This document shows, piece by piece, positions 1 through 8,087 of a DNA stretch of 64,000 nt. Location of the stretch: the NCBI GenBank assembly GCA_910586125.1, contig CAJUHP010000008.1, positions 1 through 64,000 of the forward strand, read 5' to 3'. The notes below the pieces were generated by a model, which did not search any database, had not been told where the DNA came from, and saw nothing but the letters and a program-made list of their open reading frames with translations. Each line of letters starts with the position of its first letter. The first letter of the stretch is position 1. Both the position numbers and the translations under genes were made by a program. This DNA is from an uncultured Lachnospiraceae bacterium. Lineage in GTDB: Bacteria > Bacillota > Clostridia > Lachnospirales > Lachnospiraceae.

Positions 1-2
1 AA

Positions 3-260
3 GTAAGGCAGGCGAGAAAAAACAGGGAATGGAGGCATGAATATATGACGTTGCGCATAAGAGATTTAGAAAATTTGGAAGAGGGAAGAGCAGAGGGCAT
101 CAAGATTGGTGAAGAAAGGGGCATCTTTAGAAGCCTGGACAATCTTCTACGGAACAACCCGTCGGTTGGCGTAGATACCGGAGCGGCCATGCTGGGATTT
201 GGAACAGCGGAGTTAGCAGAGTACAAGAAAGCCAGAGGGTTAGAGCCGGTCGGAGTTTAA
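3..260 (+). CDS. C-terminal end of an Rpn-type PD-(D/E)XK nuclease/transposase-like protein (cut by window start)
   Basis: The reading frame is open to the left edge, and residues before the first internal ATG (position 45) read ARKNREWRHEYMTLRIRD. That resembles the conserved C-terminal part of Rpn family recombination-promoting nucleases (PD-(D/E)XK family transposases), in which a WRxEYM segment is followed by a charged EGRAEG-type tail. The real start and the catalytic domain therefore lie outside the window, and the ATG at 45 is probably not a start. The tail ends in 35 residues of ordinary composition without the usual long EGREEG repeats. A terminator follows 30 bases after the stop. 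The family is inferred from this short C-terminal signature only. Confidence 0.6.
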   Translation, partial: VRQARKNREWRHEYMTLRIRDLENLEEGRAEGIKIGEERGIFRSLDNLLRNNPSVGVDTGAAMLGFGTAELAEYKKARGLEPVGV

Positions 261-290
261 GAGGTCTAGAAGAATATTATGATACGATTA

Positions 291-345
291 GGGGGCAGTG
301 AAAACTGGAAGTTGAGAAACTCCAGGTTTCACTGCCCCATTTTAA
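291..345 (+). terminator. Rho-independent terminator after the Rpn-like gene
   Basis: An 18-base arm beginning GGGGCAGTGAAA pairs with its reverse complement ending TTTCACTGCCCC. There is one mismatch and an 11-base loop, and an ATTTTAAATT tail follows. It sits just downstream of the stop codon at 260. The near-perfect symmetry means it could also work on the opposite strand. Confidence 0.75.
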
Positions 346-633
346 ATTATAGAATAGCACAAATAATTGGTAATAAATAGGAAAAAGCAGAAGTACCTTT
401 TAAGCATAACTACTATTTTTTTACAAATAAGTGAGGCTCAAAGGGCTCGATTTTGATACAACTACAGGTACAAAACGGGCCTTTTATAGATAAAATTAGA
501 GTGAATCAGATAAAAATAAGAGTCCTCTTTTCTTAACAACAGCAAATACGAAGTGATACACAAAAAGAAGAAAAGTTGATACATAAGTAATAAAATAGGC
601 GGGATTATACCAGGATAAAACTTGCCCAGATAT
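346..633. other. Intergenic region between convergent genes, no supported gene
   Basis: This AT-rich stretch lies between the 3' ends of two convergent transcription units. I see no ribosome binding site followed by a plausible protein. A hydrophobic 63-codon minus-strand frame at 496-687 overlaps the terminator and the end of the C39-like gene and is not convincing. Confidence 0.5.
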
Positions 634-667
634 GCAAAAAGAAGAAAAGAGGAGGTGAATCCTCCCC
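634..667 (-). terminator. Terminator of the chemotaxis operon
   Basis: Read on the minus strand, GGAGG-ATTCA-CCTCC forms a short GC-rich hairpin directly after the stop codon at 669. A T-rich tract (TCTTTTCTTCTTTTT) follows. The stem is only 5 base pairs, extendable by a G-T wobble and one G-C pair, so efficiency may be modest. Confidence 0.5.
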
Positions 668-668
668 C

Positions 669-1694
669 CTACTCCATTTGCGACCATTCATTTAATTGCT
701 CTTCGGAATAGCTGACTGCCCATAGGGGAGAGCCGCTGTCACGAGAATGCTTTAATTCAGAAAGAATCTGTTCCAATTCCCATTCCATCATCGTATTTTC
801 ATAGCTGTTGCAGTCAGCAATATGAACATTTCCATTTTCCAATATATTGGTTATAATAATAAAATGGCCGCTGTTGGTAAAGGTCCCTTTTCCCATCAAG
901 GCTACCAGCACATGACCGGAACGGAGAAGTTCAGAGGCAGCTTCCAGATCGGCACCAGCCGCACTTTCTACCTGCAGTCCGTAGGCAGAGAGCGATTTCA
1001 TAACAATAGAATGATAAGAGCCGCTGCTGGCAGCATAACAGCCATTTTCACTGGCCCAGTCAGCGATATCTTTGGGAGTGACGGGAGAGTTTGTAAAAGA
1101 ATAGATCAGCATGGCAACAGCAGTCGGACCACAGCCGTACTGACGCATCGGATCACGGCCTCCATAGAGATAATCGGCCCATCGAGCGTCTGCCTGATGG
1201 TAATAAAGCATGGGACCCATGGCGGAATCCAGCATAACCATATAGCTGGGAGCACTTTCCTCTATCTCCTCGTATTTGCCAATCGCCTCGATATTTCCTT
1301 GTTCGGAGGAATACTCTATGTCAGGAATCTGGGAAGTGGCCTGCTGTGTGGGGGCGGAGGAACCGGAGGACGCCGCCGCTTTTTTGGAAGCCGCCAGAGA
1401 GTCCGATGGCGTTTCGGCGGGATTTACCGCCGGTGTTTCGCTTGGGATCGCTTTTTTTTCTTCCTGAAAGATACCGGAGGTAAAATCTTGTATGGATTGA
1501 GCGATAGATGCTGACTGCAAGGGGAAAAAGTAGCAAAACATACTGATTATAACCGTTGCAGCCGCTGTCACACAGCAAAAAATCAGCAGATAACGAATCA
1601 AACGGCTCCCGAAAGATAATTCGGGAGCGTTTGTTTTGAGTTTGGCTTTATTTCCTTTGGGATCGTCATACTCCCAAAATTCTTTTTTCTTCAT
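669..1694 (-). CDS. Membrane-anchored C39-like cysteine protease domain protein
   Basis: 341 residues. A charged N-terminus is followed by one membrane segment (about 33-58), a low-complexity Ser/Ala/Pro linker (about 80-125), and a papain-like domain of the peptidase_C39_2 type from about 160. Catalytic candidates are C188 in the GCGPTAVAM motif, H277 in SGHFIII and D294 in IADCNS, with Q167 as a possible oxyanion residue. The topology suggests the domain lies outside the cytoplasm. It is the last gene of the minus-strand operon, 24 bases after cheB, so it is probably co-transcribed with the chemotaxis genes although no functional link is known. Substrate is unknown. A second C39-like protein of different architecture is encoded at 58426-59577. 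Confidence 0.8.
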   Translation of the reverse strand: MKKKEFWEYDDPKGNKAKLKTNAPELSFGSRLIRYLLIFCCVTAAATVIISMFCYFFPLQSASIAQSIQDFTSGIFQEEKKAIPSETPAVNPAETPSDSLAASKKAAASSGSSAPTQQATSQIPDIEYSSEQGNIEAIGKYEEIEESAPSYMVMLDSAMGPMLYYHQADARWADYLYGGRDPMRQYGCGPTAVAMLIYSFTNSPVTPKDIADWASENGCYAASSGSYHSIVMKSLSAYGLQVESAAGADLEAASELLRSGHVLVALMGKGTFTNSGHFIIITNILENGNVHIADCNSYENTMMEWELEQILSELKHSRDSGSPLWAVSYSEEQLNEWSQME

Positions 1695-1718
1695 GATTTT
1701 CTTGTATCTCTAGATAAT

Positions 1719-2870
1719 CTATTTTTTTGAAAGTTTTGCCATAACAGCGGAGGGAATCGAGAGAAGAGAAGCCTGTGTACAAACTGCTCCCGCCTTATAA
1801 GCTTCCATGGGCATACCGTATACGACACAGGATTCGCGGTCCTGGCCGATGGTATATGCTCCGTTCTTTCGCATCCGCAGAAGACCAGCGGCGCCGTCCG
1901 CCCCCATACCGGTCAGGATAACGCCGATGGCTTTATCTCTGGCGATACTGGCAACCGAGTCAAACAAAACATCCACAGAAGGGCAATGTCCGCTTACCTT
2001 GTCGCTTCCCATGCAGCTAACAGAGTATCCGCTTCCCATGCGCACCAGACGCATCTGTACACCGCCGGGAGCAAGCAGAGCTAAACCCGGATAGAGACGA
2101 TCCCCATGTTTGGCTTCCCGGACTTCCATCTGACAGAAGCGGTTCAGGCGTTCTGCATACATGGAAGTAAAGCCGGGGGGCATGTGCTGTGTGATGACAA
2201 TACCAGGCATCTTAGCCGGAAACTGCCGCATTACAGCAAGAATGGCTTCCGTGCCACCGGTGGAGGCGCCAATCGCCAATACCATATCGTCATTGACAGA
2301 AACTCCAGAAGAAGAGAGAACAGGAGGCGGACCGCCTGCCGTGGTGCCGGAAGAACTTGCGCCAAAACTGGAACTGGCGTTTGAAGGGCGGGGGGTCCAT
2401 CCGCCTGTATTTCCGGAAGTACTCTTTCGCGTGACAGCTCCATCTGCAATGACAAAACCTTCAGCGGTTGGCAGATGGACGCGGGCCTGAGCCGCAATAT
2501 TGATTTTGCCTACCAGCGTCGATAGAAACATATTCTTTTTAATGTTATTTTCATTATCTGGTTTGCGGACAAAATCCACAGCGCCAGCAGACAGAGCATC
2601 AAATACCCGGACATTCAGAGAAGAAACCAGTACCACAGGAAGAGGGTACTTGGGAAGCATTTGTTTTAAAAACTCGAGTCCGGTCATGCCCGGCATCTCG
2701 ATATCCAAAGTCAGTACATCCGGTTTGTAGAGCGGAATTTTATTCATTGCATCCATTGCATTGATCGCAAAACCAACTACTTCAAAATTGGATTCTTTGG
2801 AGAGATTAGATACCAGAAAAGTCCGAAACATCAGGGAATCGTCGACAACCATCACCCTGATTTTTTTCAT
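1719..2870 (-). CDS. cheB: Chemotaxis response regulator protein-glutamate methylesterase CheB
   Basis: 383 residues. The N-terminal receiver domain (about 1-125) has acidic residues D10/D11, phospho-acceptor D56 in LTLDIEMPG and K103. A Ser/Gly/Pro-rich linker spans about 140-190. The C-terminal methylesterase/deamidase domain (about 193-383) shows S203 in GASTGG, H229 in TQHMP and D325 in GMGADG. CheB removes methyl groups from glutamates of methyl-accepting chemoreceptors after phosphorylation by CheA. It follows cheR in the operon with a 29-base gap. Length and all catalytic residues agree with the family. Confidence 0.97.
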   Translation of the reverse strand: MKKIRVMVVDDSLMFRTFLVSNLSKESNFEVVGFAINAMDAMNKIPLYKPDVLTLDIEMPGMTGLEFLKQMLPKYPLPVVLVSSLNVRVFDALSAGAVDFVRKPDNENNIKKNMFLSTLVGKINIAAQARVHLPTAEGFVIADGAVTRKSTSGNTGGWTPRPSNASSSFGASSSGTTAGGPPPVLSSSGVSVNDDMVLAIGASTGGTEAILAVMRQFPAKMPGIVITQHMPPGFTSMYAERLNRFCQMEVREAKHGDRLYPGLALLAPGGVQMRLVRMGSGYSVSCMGSDKVSGHCPSVDVLFDSVASIARDKAIGVILTGMGADGAAGLLRMRKNGAYTIGQDRESCVVYGMPMEAYKAGAVCTQASLLSIPSAVMAKLSKK

Positions 2871-2899
2871 AAAACATCACCCCCGTGTGTAAAATACTG

Positions 2900-3709
2900 T
2901 CAAACTTTCTGATAAATAGCAGGCATCAGATATTTGTACGGACAAGTAGTCTTTGTCAGTCCTTCGGAATGGCCGATGAAAAGATAGCCTCCCGGTGTCG
3001 TCGCATTGAAGAAACGGCGAACCAGCGCGTCCTTAGTCGGTTGATCAAAATAGATCATTACATTTCGGCAGAAAATCAAATCAAATGGCCTGCGAAACTG
3101 AATGGGGTCCATCAGATTGAACGTTCGGAAAATAACATTGTTGCGTATCTCCGGTGTAACCGTATAGGAGCCATCCGCTTTTTTTGAAAAATATTTGCGT
3201 TTCCATGCGGCGGGAAGCCGAGAGAGGGCTTCCTCCTCATAGGAAGGATTCATAGCGCTGTTGAGTATCCTCTGCGAGATATCTGTCGCCAAAATCCGGG
3301 TATCCCAGTTTCCTTTGGCGGCAAAATATTCCCTCAAATACATGGAAATTGTGTAGGGCTCCTCCCCGGAAGAGCAGCCGGCACTCCATATGGAAAGAGA
3401 GTGGTCTTTCTGGTGCTTGCGAGCAATCGCCGGCAGGACGGTATTTTCCATAAAGGCAAAATGCTCTTCTTCCCGCAGAAAATAGGTGTAGTTGGTAGTC
3501 AGCTTATTCAGCATGGTGATCGTGCCTTCTTTGTCTTTGCCGGAGACTATGTCGTTCACATAGGCGGAAAAGTCCTTGTAGCCGCTGGCGGACAGCGTAT
3601 TGGACAGACGGCTGACGATCAGTTCTTTTTTCTTGCTTAAATCAATTCCGTAATTTTTCTGTATGTAAACATATAGACGTTGAAAATCGGCATCACTCAA
3701 GTTTAACAT
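2900..3709 (-). CDS. cheR: Chemotaxis protein methyltransferase CheR
   Basis: 269 residues from the ATG at 3709, chosen because GGAG stands at the right distance upstream and the protein then begins MLNLSDADFQRL, as in CheR. A longer frame would overlap cheW. An N-terminal helical domain is followed by a SAM-binding fold with WSAGCSSGEEPYTI, the DISQRIL segment, FCRNVMIYF and GGYLFIGHSEGL, all characteristic of CheR. The enzyme methylates chemoreceptor glutamates using S-adenosylmethionine and opposes CheB. The start is 16 bases after the cheW stop. Confidence 0.96.
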   Translation of the reverse strand: MLNLSDADFQRLYVYIQKNYGIDLSKKKELIVSRLSNTLSASGYKDFSAYVNDIVSGKDKEGTITMLNKLTTNYTYFLREEEHFAFMENTVLPAIARKHQKDHSLSIWSAGCSSGEEPYTISMYLREYFAAKGNWDTRILATDISQRILNSAMNPSYEEEALSRLPAAWKRKYFSKKADGSYTVTPEIRNNVIFRTFNLMDPIQFRRPFDLIFCRNVMIYFDQPTKDALVRRFFNATTPGGYLFIGHSEGLTKTTCPYKYLMPAIYQKV

Positions 3710-3725
3710 AAGATAACTCCTTCGA

Positions 3726-4214
3726 TCAATACCGTTTCTCCAGAAGAACATTGCAGTCAAAGGACATAATGACATTGCCGTTTCCGAGATCAATCATGCC
3801 GTTTAACAGCTTCTGCTGCCGTTTCACCGGAATCGGACGGACACTCTGCAGATTTACATCCAATACCTGGCAAACGGAATCAACAATAATGCACAGAGGA
3901 ACACCGTCCAAATCCAAGCGGAGAATGCAGGTTTTGCCCGTGTATTCAGCCGGAGGTTTATCCATGCAGAGGCGGATATCCAGAACAGGAAGAATCTGGC
4001 CGCGCAGATTGATCATCCCCTTGACAAAGGACGGAACCATCGGAAGAGGGGTGATCGGATAATCGTTGACAATCTCTACAATATAGTTTGTGCTGAGAAA
4101 CAGGACCAGGTCATCGACCTGGAAGGAAAGGCATCTCTCAATGGTAGCCGTTTCCTCCTGAACGGGAGCTCCATCCAGATTAAAATCCATTGTACTCGCA
4201 GTTTGCTCTGCCAT
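3726..4214 (-). CDS. cheW: Chemotaxis coupling protein CheW
   Basis: 162 residues with one CheW-like SH3-type domain. It shows the typical IVEIVNDYPITPLPMVPSF and GMINLRGQILPVLDIR segments, which contact CheA and the chemoreceptor. A 30-residue acidic N-terminal extension precedes the domain. A good AGGAGG site lies 8 bases before the ATG. It couples receptor arrays to CheA at the inner face of the membrane. The gene lies 15 bases after cheA in the same operon. Confidence 0.95.
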   Translation of the reverse strand: MAEQTASTMDFNLDGAPVQEETATIERCLSFQVDDLVLFLSTNYIVEIVNDYPITPLPMVPSFVKGMINLRGQILPVLDIRLCMDKPPAEYTGKTCILRLDLDGVPLCIIVDSVCQVLDVNLQSVRPIPVKRQQKLLNGMIDLGNGNVIMSFDCNVLLEKRY

Positions 4215-4229
4215 AGCTTCTACCTCCTG

Positions 4230-6383
4230 TTATTTCTCATCAATGACGGCGCTGTGCAGACCAAACACGTCAAGAATGATACTGATACTGCCATCACCCA
4301 GAATCGTACAACCATTGATACCGTAGTTTTTCAGATCAAAAGAGTTCAGATAGGTAGGGAACGGCTTGACAACTACCTGCTGTTCACCGATCAGTTGATC
4401 GACAAAAATGCAGTAGGAGTGGTCGTTGGCTTCCACCCACATCAGAATGCCTTCGTCCAGATTGGTGATATCGGTCTCCAGAGAGAAGAAGCGGTGCAGG
4501 CGGATAATCGGATAGAAAGCGCCCATCAGTTCCATCATCTCATTGCCGTAATCATCATAAATAACCTGATCGGACGTAACCTTAAGCGACTGGCGGATAT
4601 TGGCAATCGGAATGGTAAAGATTGATTTGCCTACCGTTACCTTCATACCGTCCATAATCGCCAGAGTCAGCGGAATCCGCATGGTAACGGTGGTACCAGC
4701 GCCGAGTTCGCTGTCTATGGAGAACGTTCCGCCCACGGACTCGATATTCTTTTTTACCACGTCCATGCCGACGCCTCTGCCGGAATACTCTGTGACGGCC
4801 TTATTGGTGGAGAAGCCGGGCAGCATGATCAGATTCAATGCTTCCTTCTTCGTATATTCGCTGGCCGGTTTGGTCAGAAGCCCCTTATCGGCAGCCTTGG
4901 CCAAAAGCTTATCCGGGTCCATACCATAACCATCGTCGGTGACGGAGATGACCACTTCGCTGCTTGTATGGGTGGCGGAGAGGATCAGTTCACCCTGAGG
5001 ATCCTTGCCGGCGCGGATACGTTCCTCGGCCGTCTCCTCGATACCGTGGTCCATACTGTTGCGGACAATGTGCATAATCGGATCCTGAATGCTGTCCACA
5101 ATATTTTTATCCATCTCGGTGTTTTCACCTTCTATAATCAGATGAACGTCCTTATTTAATTTTTGCTTCATATCCCGAACAATACGGTTCATCTTCTGGA
5201 ATACGCCGGAGATGGGAACCATTCGCAGAGACATGGCGATATCCTGCAGATCGTCAGTCAGCTTGCGCAACTGTCTGGCAGATTTCATGAAATTATCGAA
5301 ACTGTCGCGGGACAGTTGATTCAGCTCCGGAGCGGAAGTGACCATAGATTCCGTGATTACAAGCTCGCCCACAATGTCCAAAAGACTGTCCAGCTTGGCG
5401 ACGTTCACGCTGATCAGGCTCTGCTTAACCGGAGCATGTGCCTTTGCAGGAGCGGCGGCCACGGGAGTGACAGGAGCCTTTGTCTCGGCCGGTTTGGGGG
5501 TGGGAGCAGGGACCGCGGGCTTAGAAGCGGGAGCGGTATCTGCCGGTGCGGAAGTTTCAGGTGCTTTGTCGCTGGTTTTCTTGGCAGAAGCCGCTTTTTT
5601 AGACGGATTATCCAACCGTTCGTAAGAGCGGATGTGAGCCTGCCCTTTCAGTGCATCTTCTGCCTGAGCTGCCATATCCTGTGAATCAAAAGCAAGAAAG
5701 AAGCCGTTTTCCACGATCTCTGCACTGGTGTCGGGGTTGGTTTCTACATCCTCCGGATAGCAGCGGAAAACAAACTCCTCTTCCTGCAGAGCGTTGGTAA
5801 TCATAAAGGCATACAGATTTTCCATACCCATGCCTTCATCCAGGAAAAGCCGGATAAAACAGGCGGCTTCTGTGTCATGAGGCAAGCCGGCAACGGTGTC
5901 TGCAGAGGCGGAAGAAGAGGAATCCGAAGATTGCTCGGAAGATTCTTCCGATGCGTCGGACTGAGTATTGCTGATCTTCTTTAGGAATGCATTGATCTCA
6001 TTGGCAAAGGAATCGATCTCCTGGTCCTGGGACAGAGGCGTGCCGTTTTCTACCTTCTGAACCTCGCTTCTCAGATAATCGCCGGACCGGAACATCAGGT
6101 TAAAAAGCTCCTTCTTATGCTCAGGGTCCAGAGATTCAATCCCCTTATCCCGGATGTAGAAGAATAAATCCTCTATATGATGAGCAATCGTGGAGAGGGA
6201 ATTAAATTCCATCATGGCTGAGGAGCCCTTGATGGTGTGCATACTCCGGAAAATCTCATTTACGTCATCCGATGAGAAATCCCCGATTTTCTCATCATTG
6301 ACCAACAGCTCATCTAGAGCGTCCAGCAGAGAGTTGGTCTCGTAAAGGTATGTTTCGAGCATGGCTTCCATACCGTTATCCAT
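4230..6383 (-). CDS. cheA: Chemotaxis histidine kinase CheA
   Basis: 717 residues. The HPt domain (about 1-110) carries the phosphorylated H49 in SMHTIKGSSAM. A P2-like regulatory region lies at about 165-275, followed by an Ala/Pro/Lys-rich linker (about 285-330) and a dimerisation helix pair (about 335-400). The ATPase domain has the N-box HIVRNSMDHGIE and the glycine boxes DDGYGMD and GRGVGMDVV. A C-terminal CheW-like domain ends the protein. It autophosphorylates in receptor arrays and passes phosphate to CheY and CheB. No cheY is visible in the window. As first gene of the operon it is preceded by a sigma-A-type promoter. The start at 6383 is the first in-frame ATG; MEAML four codons later is possible. 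Confidence 0.97.
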   Translation of the reverse strand: MDNGMEAMLETYLYETNSLLDALDELLVNDEKIGDFSSDDVNEIFRSMHTIKGSSAMMEFNSLSTIAHHIEDLFFYIRDKGIESLDPEHKKELFNLMFRSGDYLRSEVQKVENGTPLSQDQEIDSFANEINAFLKKISNTQSDASEESSEQSSDSSSSASADTVAGLPHDTEAACFIRLFLDEGMGMENLYAFMITNALQEEEFVFRCYPEDVETNPDTSAEIVENGFFLAFDSQDMAAQAEDALKGQAHIRSYERLDNPSKKAASAKKTSDKAPETSAPADTAPASKPAVPAPTPKPAETKAPVTPVAAAPAKAHAPVKQSLISVNVAKLDSLLDIVGELVITESMVTSAPELNQLSRDSFDNFMKSARQLRKLTDDLQDIAMSLRMVPISGVFQKMNRIVRDMKQKLNKDVHLIIEGENTEMDKNIVDSIQDPIMHIVRNSMDHGIEETAEERIRAGKDPQGELILSATHTSSEVVISVTDDGYGMDPDKLLAKAADKGLLTKPASEYTKKEALNLIMLPGFSTNKAVTEYSGRGVGMDVVKKNIESVGGTFSIDSELGAGTTVTMRIPLTLAIMDGMKVTVGKSIFTIPIANIRQSLKVTSDQVIYDDYGNEMMELMGAFYPIIRLHRFFSLETDITNLDEGILMWVEANDHSYCIFVDQLIGEQQVVVKPFPTYLNSFDLKNYGINGCTILGDGSISIILDVFGLHSAVIDEK

Positions 6384-6505
6384 TACATAACACCGCCTTC
6401 GTTTGTTTTTTTGTGTAATCCAAAAGAATCCTATTAGGATTTATCGACAAAATTTGAATATATATAAGAGAAGAGCCTCTCATACTTCATTTTGCCCCTG
6501 TTACC

Positions 6506-6534
6506 ATTGTATACGAAAAGTAGAAATTTTTCAA
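6506..6534 (-). promoter_or_regulatory. Sigma-A-type promoter of the cheA operon
   Basis: On the minus strand, TTGAAA (6534-6529) and TACAAT (6511-6506) are separated by exactly 17 bases and point toward cheA. The leader is about 115 bases. A GTCGATAA sequence nearer the gene (rc of 6441-6448) recalls a sigma-28 -10 element but lacks a convincing -35 partner. Confidence 0.6.
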
Positions 6535-6782
6535 TCGGAAAATTTGGAAAAGGGAAATTGGAGGAATGGAGGGGAGTGGTACTGGGGATGGGAGAAGAAA
6601 TAAGGGTTGTTTTTGAAACGTGTGTTCGATTATGTTTTCTCTGCCTGTGACGATATATTAATAGAACAAGCAGGCAATATATGTCTTTCTGGTTTACAGC
6701 AACAGGGATTTGTATTCTTAAATGTAGTGAATGTCAGCGGCCGTTTGAGACCATTTCTGTATGGGAGAGGATTGTAATAATT
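6535..6782. other. Upstream region of glf, no supported gene
   Basis: This is the outer part of a roughly 400-base gap between the divergent cheA and glf genes. Small frames here lack coding character and ribosome binding sites. No convincing plus-strand promoter was found, although glf needs one; TATATT near 6653 has no good -35 partner. Confidence 0.4.
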
Positions 6783-7916
6783 ATGAAGCATTATGATTAT
6801 TTGATTGTGGGCGCGGGTCTGTATGGCGCGGTGGCCGCTCATGAACTTTCGGCTGCAGGACATTCGGTTTTGGTGATCGACCGGCGGGATGTGATCGGAG
6901 GCAATATTTATACAGAAGAAATCGAAGGAATTTCGGTTCACAGATACGGCGCGCATATCTTTCACACCAATGACCGCGCCGTGTGGGAATATGTGAATCG
7001 GTTTGCCCAATTCAACCGTTTTACAAATGCGCCGGTGGCCAATTATCACGGGGAGCTGTACTCCCTTCCTTTTAACATGTATACGTTTAATCGGATGTGG
7101 GGCGTGGTGACGCCGGACGAGGCGGCCGAAAAGATTGAGGAGCAGAGAAGGGCGGTCGGGATCCAAAACCCCCGCAATCTGGAGGAGCAGGCCATCTCAT
7201 TGGTGGGAACCGACATCTATGAAAAGCTGGTAAAGGGCTACACGGAAAAGCAGTGGGGACGTCCCTGCACGGAACTGCCTGCTTTTATCATCCGGCGGCT
7301 TCCGGTGCGGTTTACCTACGATAATAACTACTTTAATGCGCAGTATCAGGGGATTCCGGTTGACGGATATACCAGGCTGGCAGAAAATCTTCTGGAGGGC
7401 GTGGAGGTTCGTCTGGGAGCGGATTTTCTGGAGAGCAGAGACGATTGGATGGCGTCGGCGGATCGCGTGATCTATACCGGTGCGGTTGACGCCTATTTTG
7501 ATTATTGTCTGGGAGCGCTGGAATACCGCTCGCTGCGATTTGAGACGGAAATTCTGGACACGCCGAATTTTCAGGGAAATGCGGTGATCAATTACACGGA
7601 CAGAGAGACGCCGTGGACGCGGATCATTGAGCACAAATGGTTTGCATTCGGGACACAGAAAAAGACGGTGATCAGCCGCGAGTACAGCGCAGAGTGGAAG
7701 AAGGGGGACGAGCCCTATTATCCGGTGAACGACGAGAAGAACGGGGCGTTGTATGAGGAATACAGAAAGCTGGCCAGCCGGGAGGAAAAAGTGATTTTCG
7801 GCGGGCGGCTGGGAGAGTATAAATATTATGATATGGACGCCGTGATCGGGGCGGCGCTTTCGATGTGCGAGAGGGAGCTTCGGCATGGAGAAACGGCTTC
7901 GATCTGCTGCCGGTAA
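6783..7916 (+). CDS. glf: UDP-galactopyranose mutase
   Basis: 377 residues from the ATG at 6783. The frame extends upstream, but that part lacks family similarity, whereas the protein from 6783 begins with the FAD-binding DYLIVGAGLYGAVAAHEL. Further family features are GGNIYTEE, the HRYGAHIFHT segment, FTEKQWG-like YTEKQWGRP, and GGRLGEYKYYDMD near the C-terminus, which contacts flavin and substrate. The enzyme interconverts UDP-galactopyranose and UDP-galactofuranose in the cytoplasm, so the locus probably builds a galactofuranose-containing glycan. A candidate galactofuranosyltransferase lies at 40621-41658. GC content is clearly higher here than in the island that follows. Confidence 0.95.
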   Translation: MKHYDYLIVGAGLYGAVAAHELSAAGHSVLVIDRRDVIGGNIYTEEIEGISVHRYGAHIFHTNDRAVWEYVNRFAQFNRFTNAPVANYHGELYSLPFNMYTFNRMWGVVTPDEAAEKIEEQRRAVGIQNPRNLEEQAISLVGTDIYEKLVKGYTEKQWGRPCTELPAFIIRRLPVRFTYDNNYFNAQYQGIPVDGYTRLAENLLEGVEVRLGADFLESRDDWMASADRVIYTGAVDAYFDYCLGALEYRSLRFETEILDTPNFQGNAVINYTDRETPWTRIIEHKWFAFGTQKKTVISREYSAEWKKGDEPYYPVNDEKNGALYEEYRKLASREEKVIFGGRLGEYKYYDMDAVIGAALSMCERELRHGETASICCR

Positions 7917-7924
7917 ACTCGGAA

Positions 7925-7954
7925 TTGACAGAAAGAGTATTTTGGCTGTATAAT
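7925..7954 (+). promoter_or_regulatory. Consensus sigma-A promoter upstream of the phosphodiesterase fusion gene
   Basis: TTGACA (7925-7930) and TATAAT (7949-7954) are both perfect matches to consensus, with an 18-base spacer. The predicted leader to the start codon at 8088 is about 127 bases and very AT-rich. It lies directly after glf and probably starts the long plus-strand transcript. Confidence 0.75.
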
Positions 7955-8087
7955 GAAGCTCAGGGCAGATTTATATTAAAATCAATATCAATATCTTTAA
8001 AAATTTAAAGTATATATATCTTATTTTATAAACGGGATTCAAAACATTTCAGCAGGATTTAAGTACAACAGACAGGATGATGGCAAA

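Noticed and set aside
496..687. 63-codon hydrophobic minus-strand frame
   Set aside because: It covers the terminator and overlaps the end of the C39-like gene, has no ribosome binding site and no recognisable family.
822..1514. 230-codon plus-strand frame
   Set aside because: It is antisense to the C39-like gene, whose catalytic motifs show that the minus strand is coding.
6441..6467. Possible sigma-28 promoter for cheA (GTCGATAA on the minus strand)
   Set aside because: The -35 partner is poor, while a sigma-A-type pair with 17-base spacing lies just upstream.
6403..6603. 66-codon plus-strand frame in the cheA-glf gap
   Set aside because: It runs across the cheA promoter, has low-complexity Gly/Trp/Glu composition and no ribosome binding site.
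7197..7886. 229-codon minus-strand frame
   Set aside because: It is antisense to glf and has no family features.
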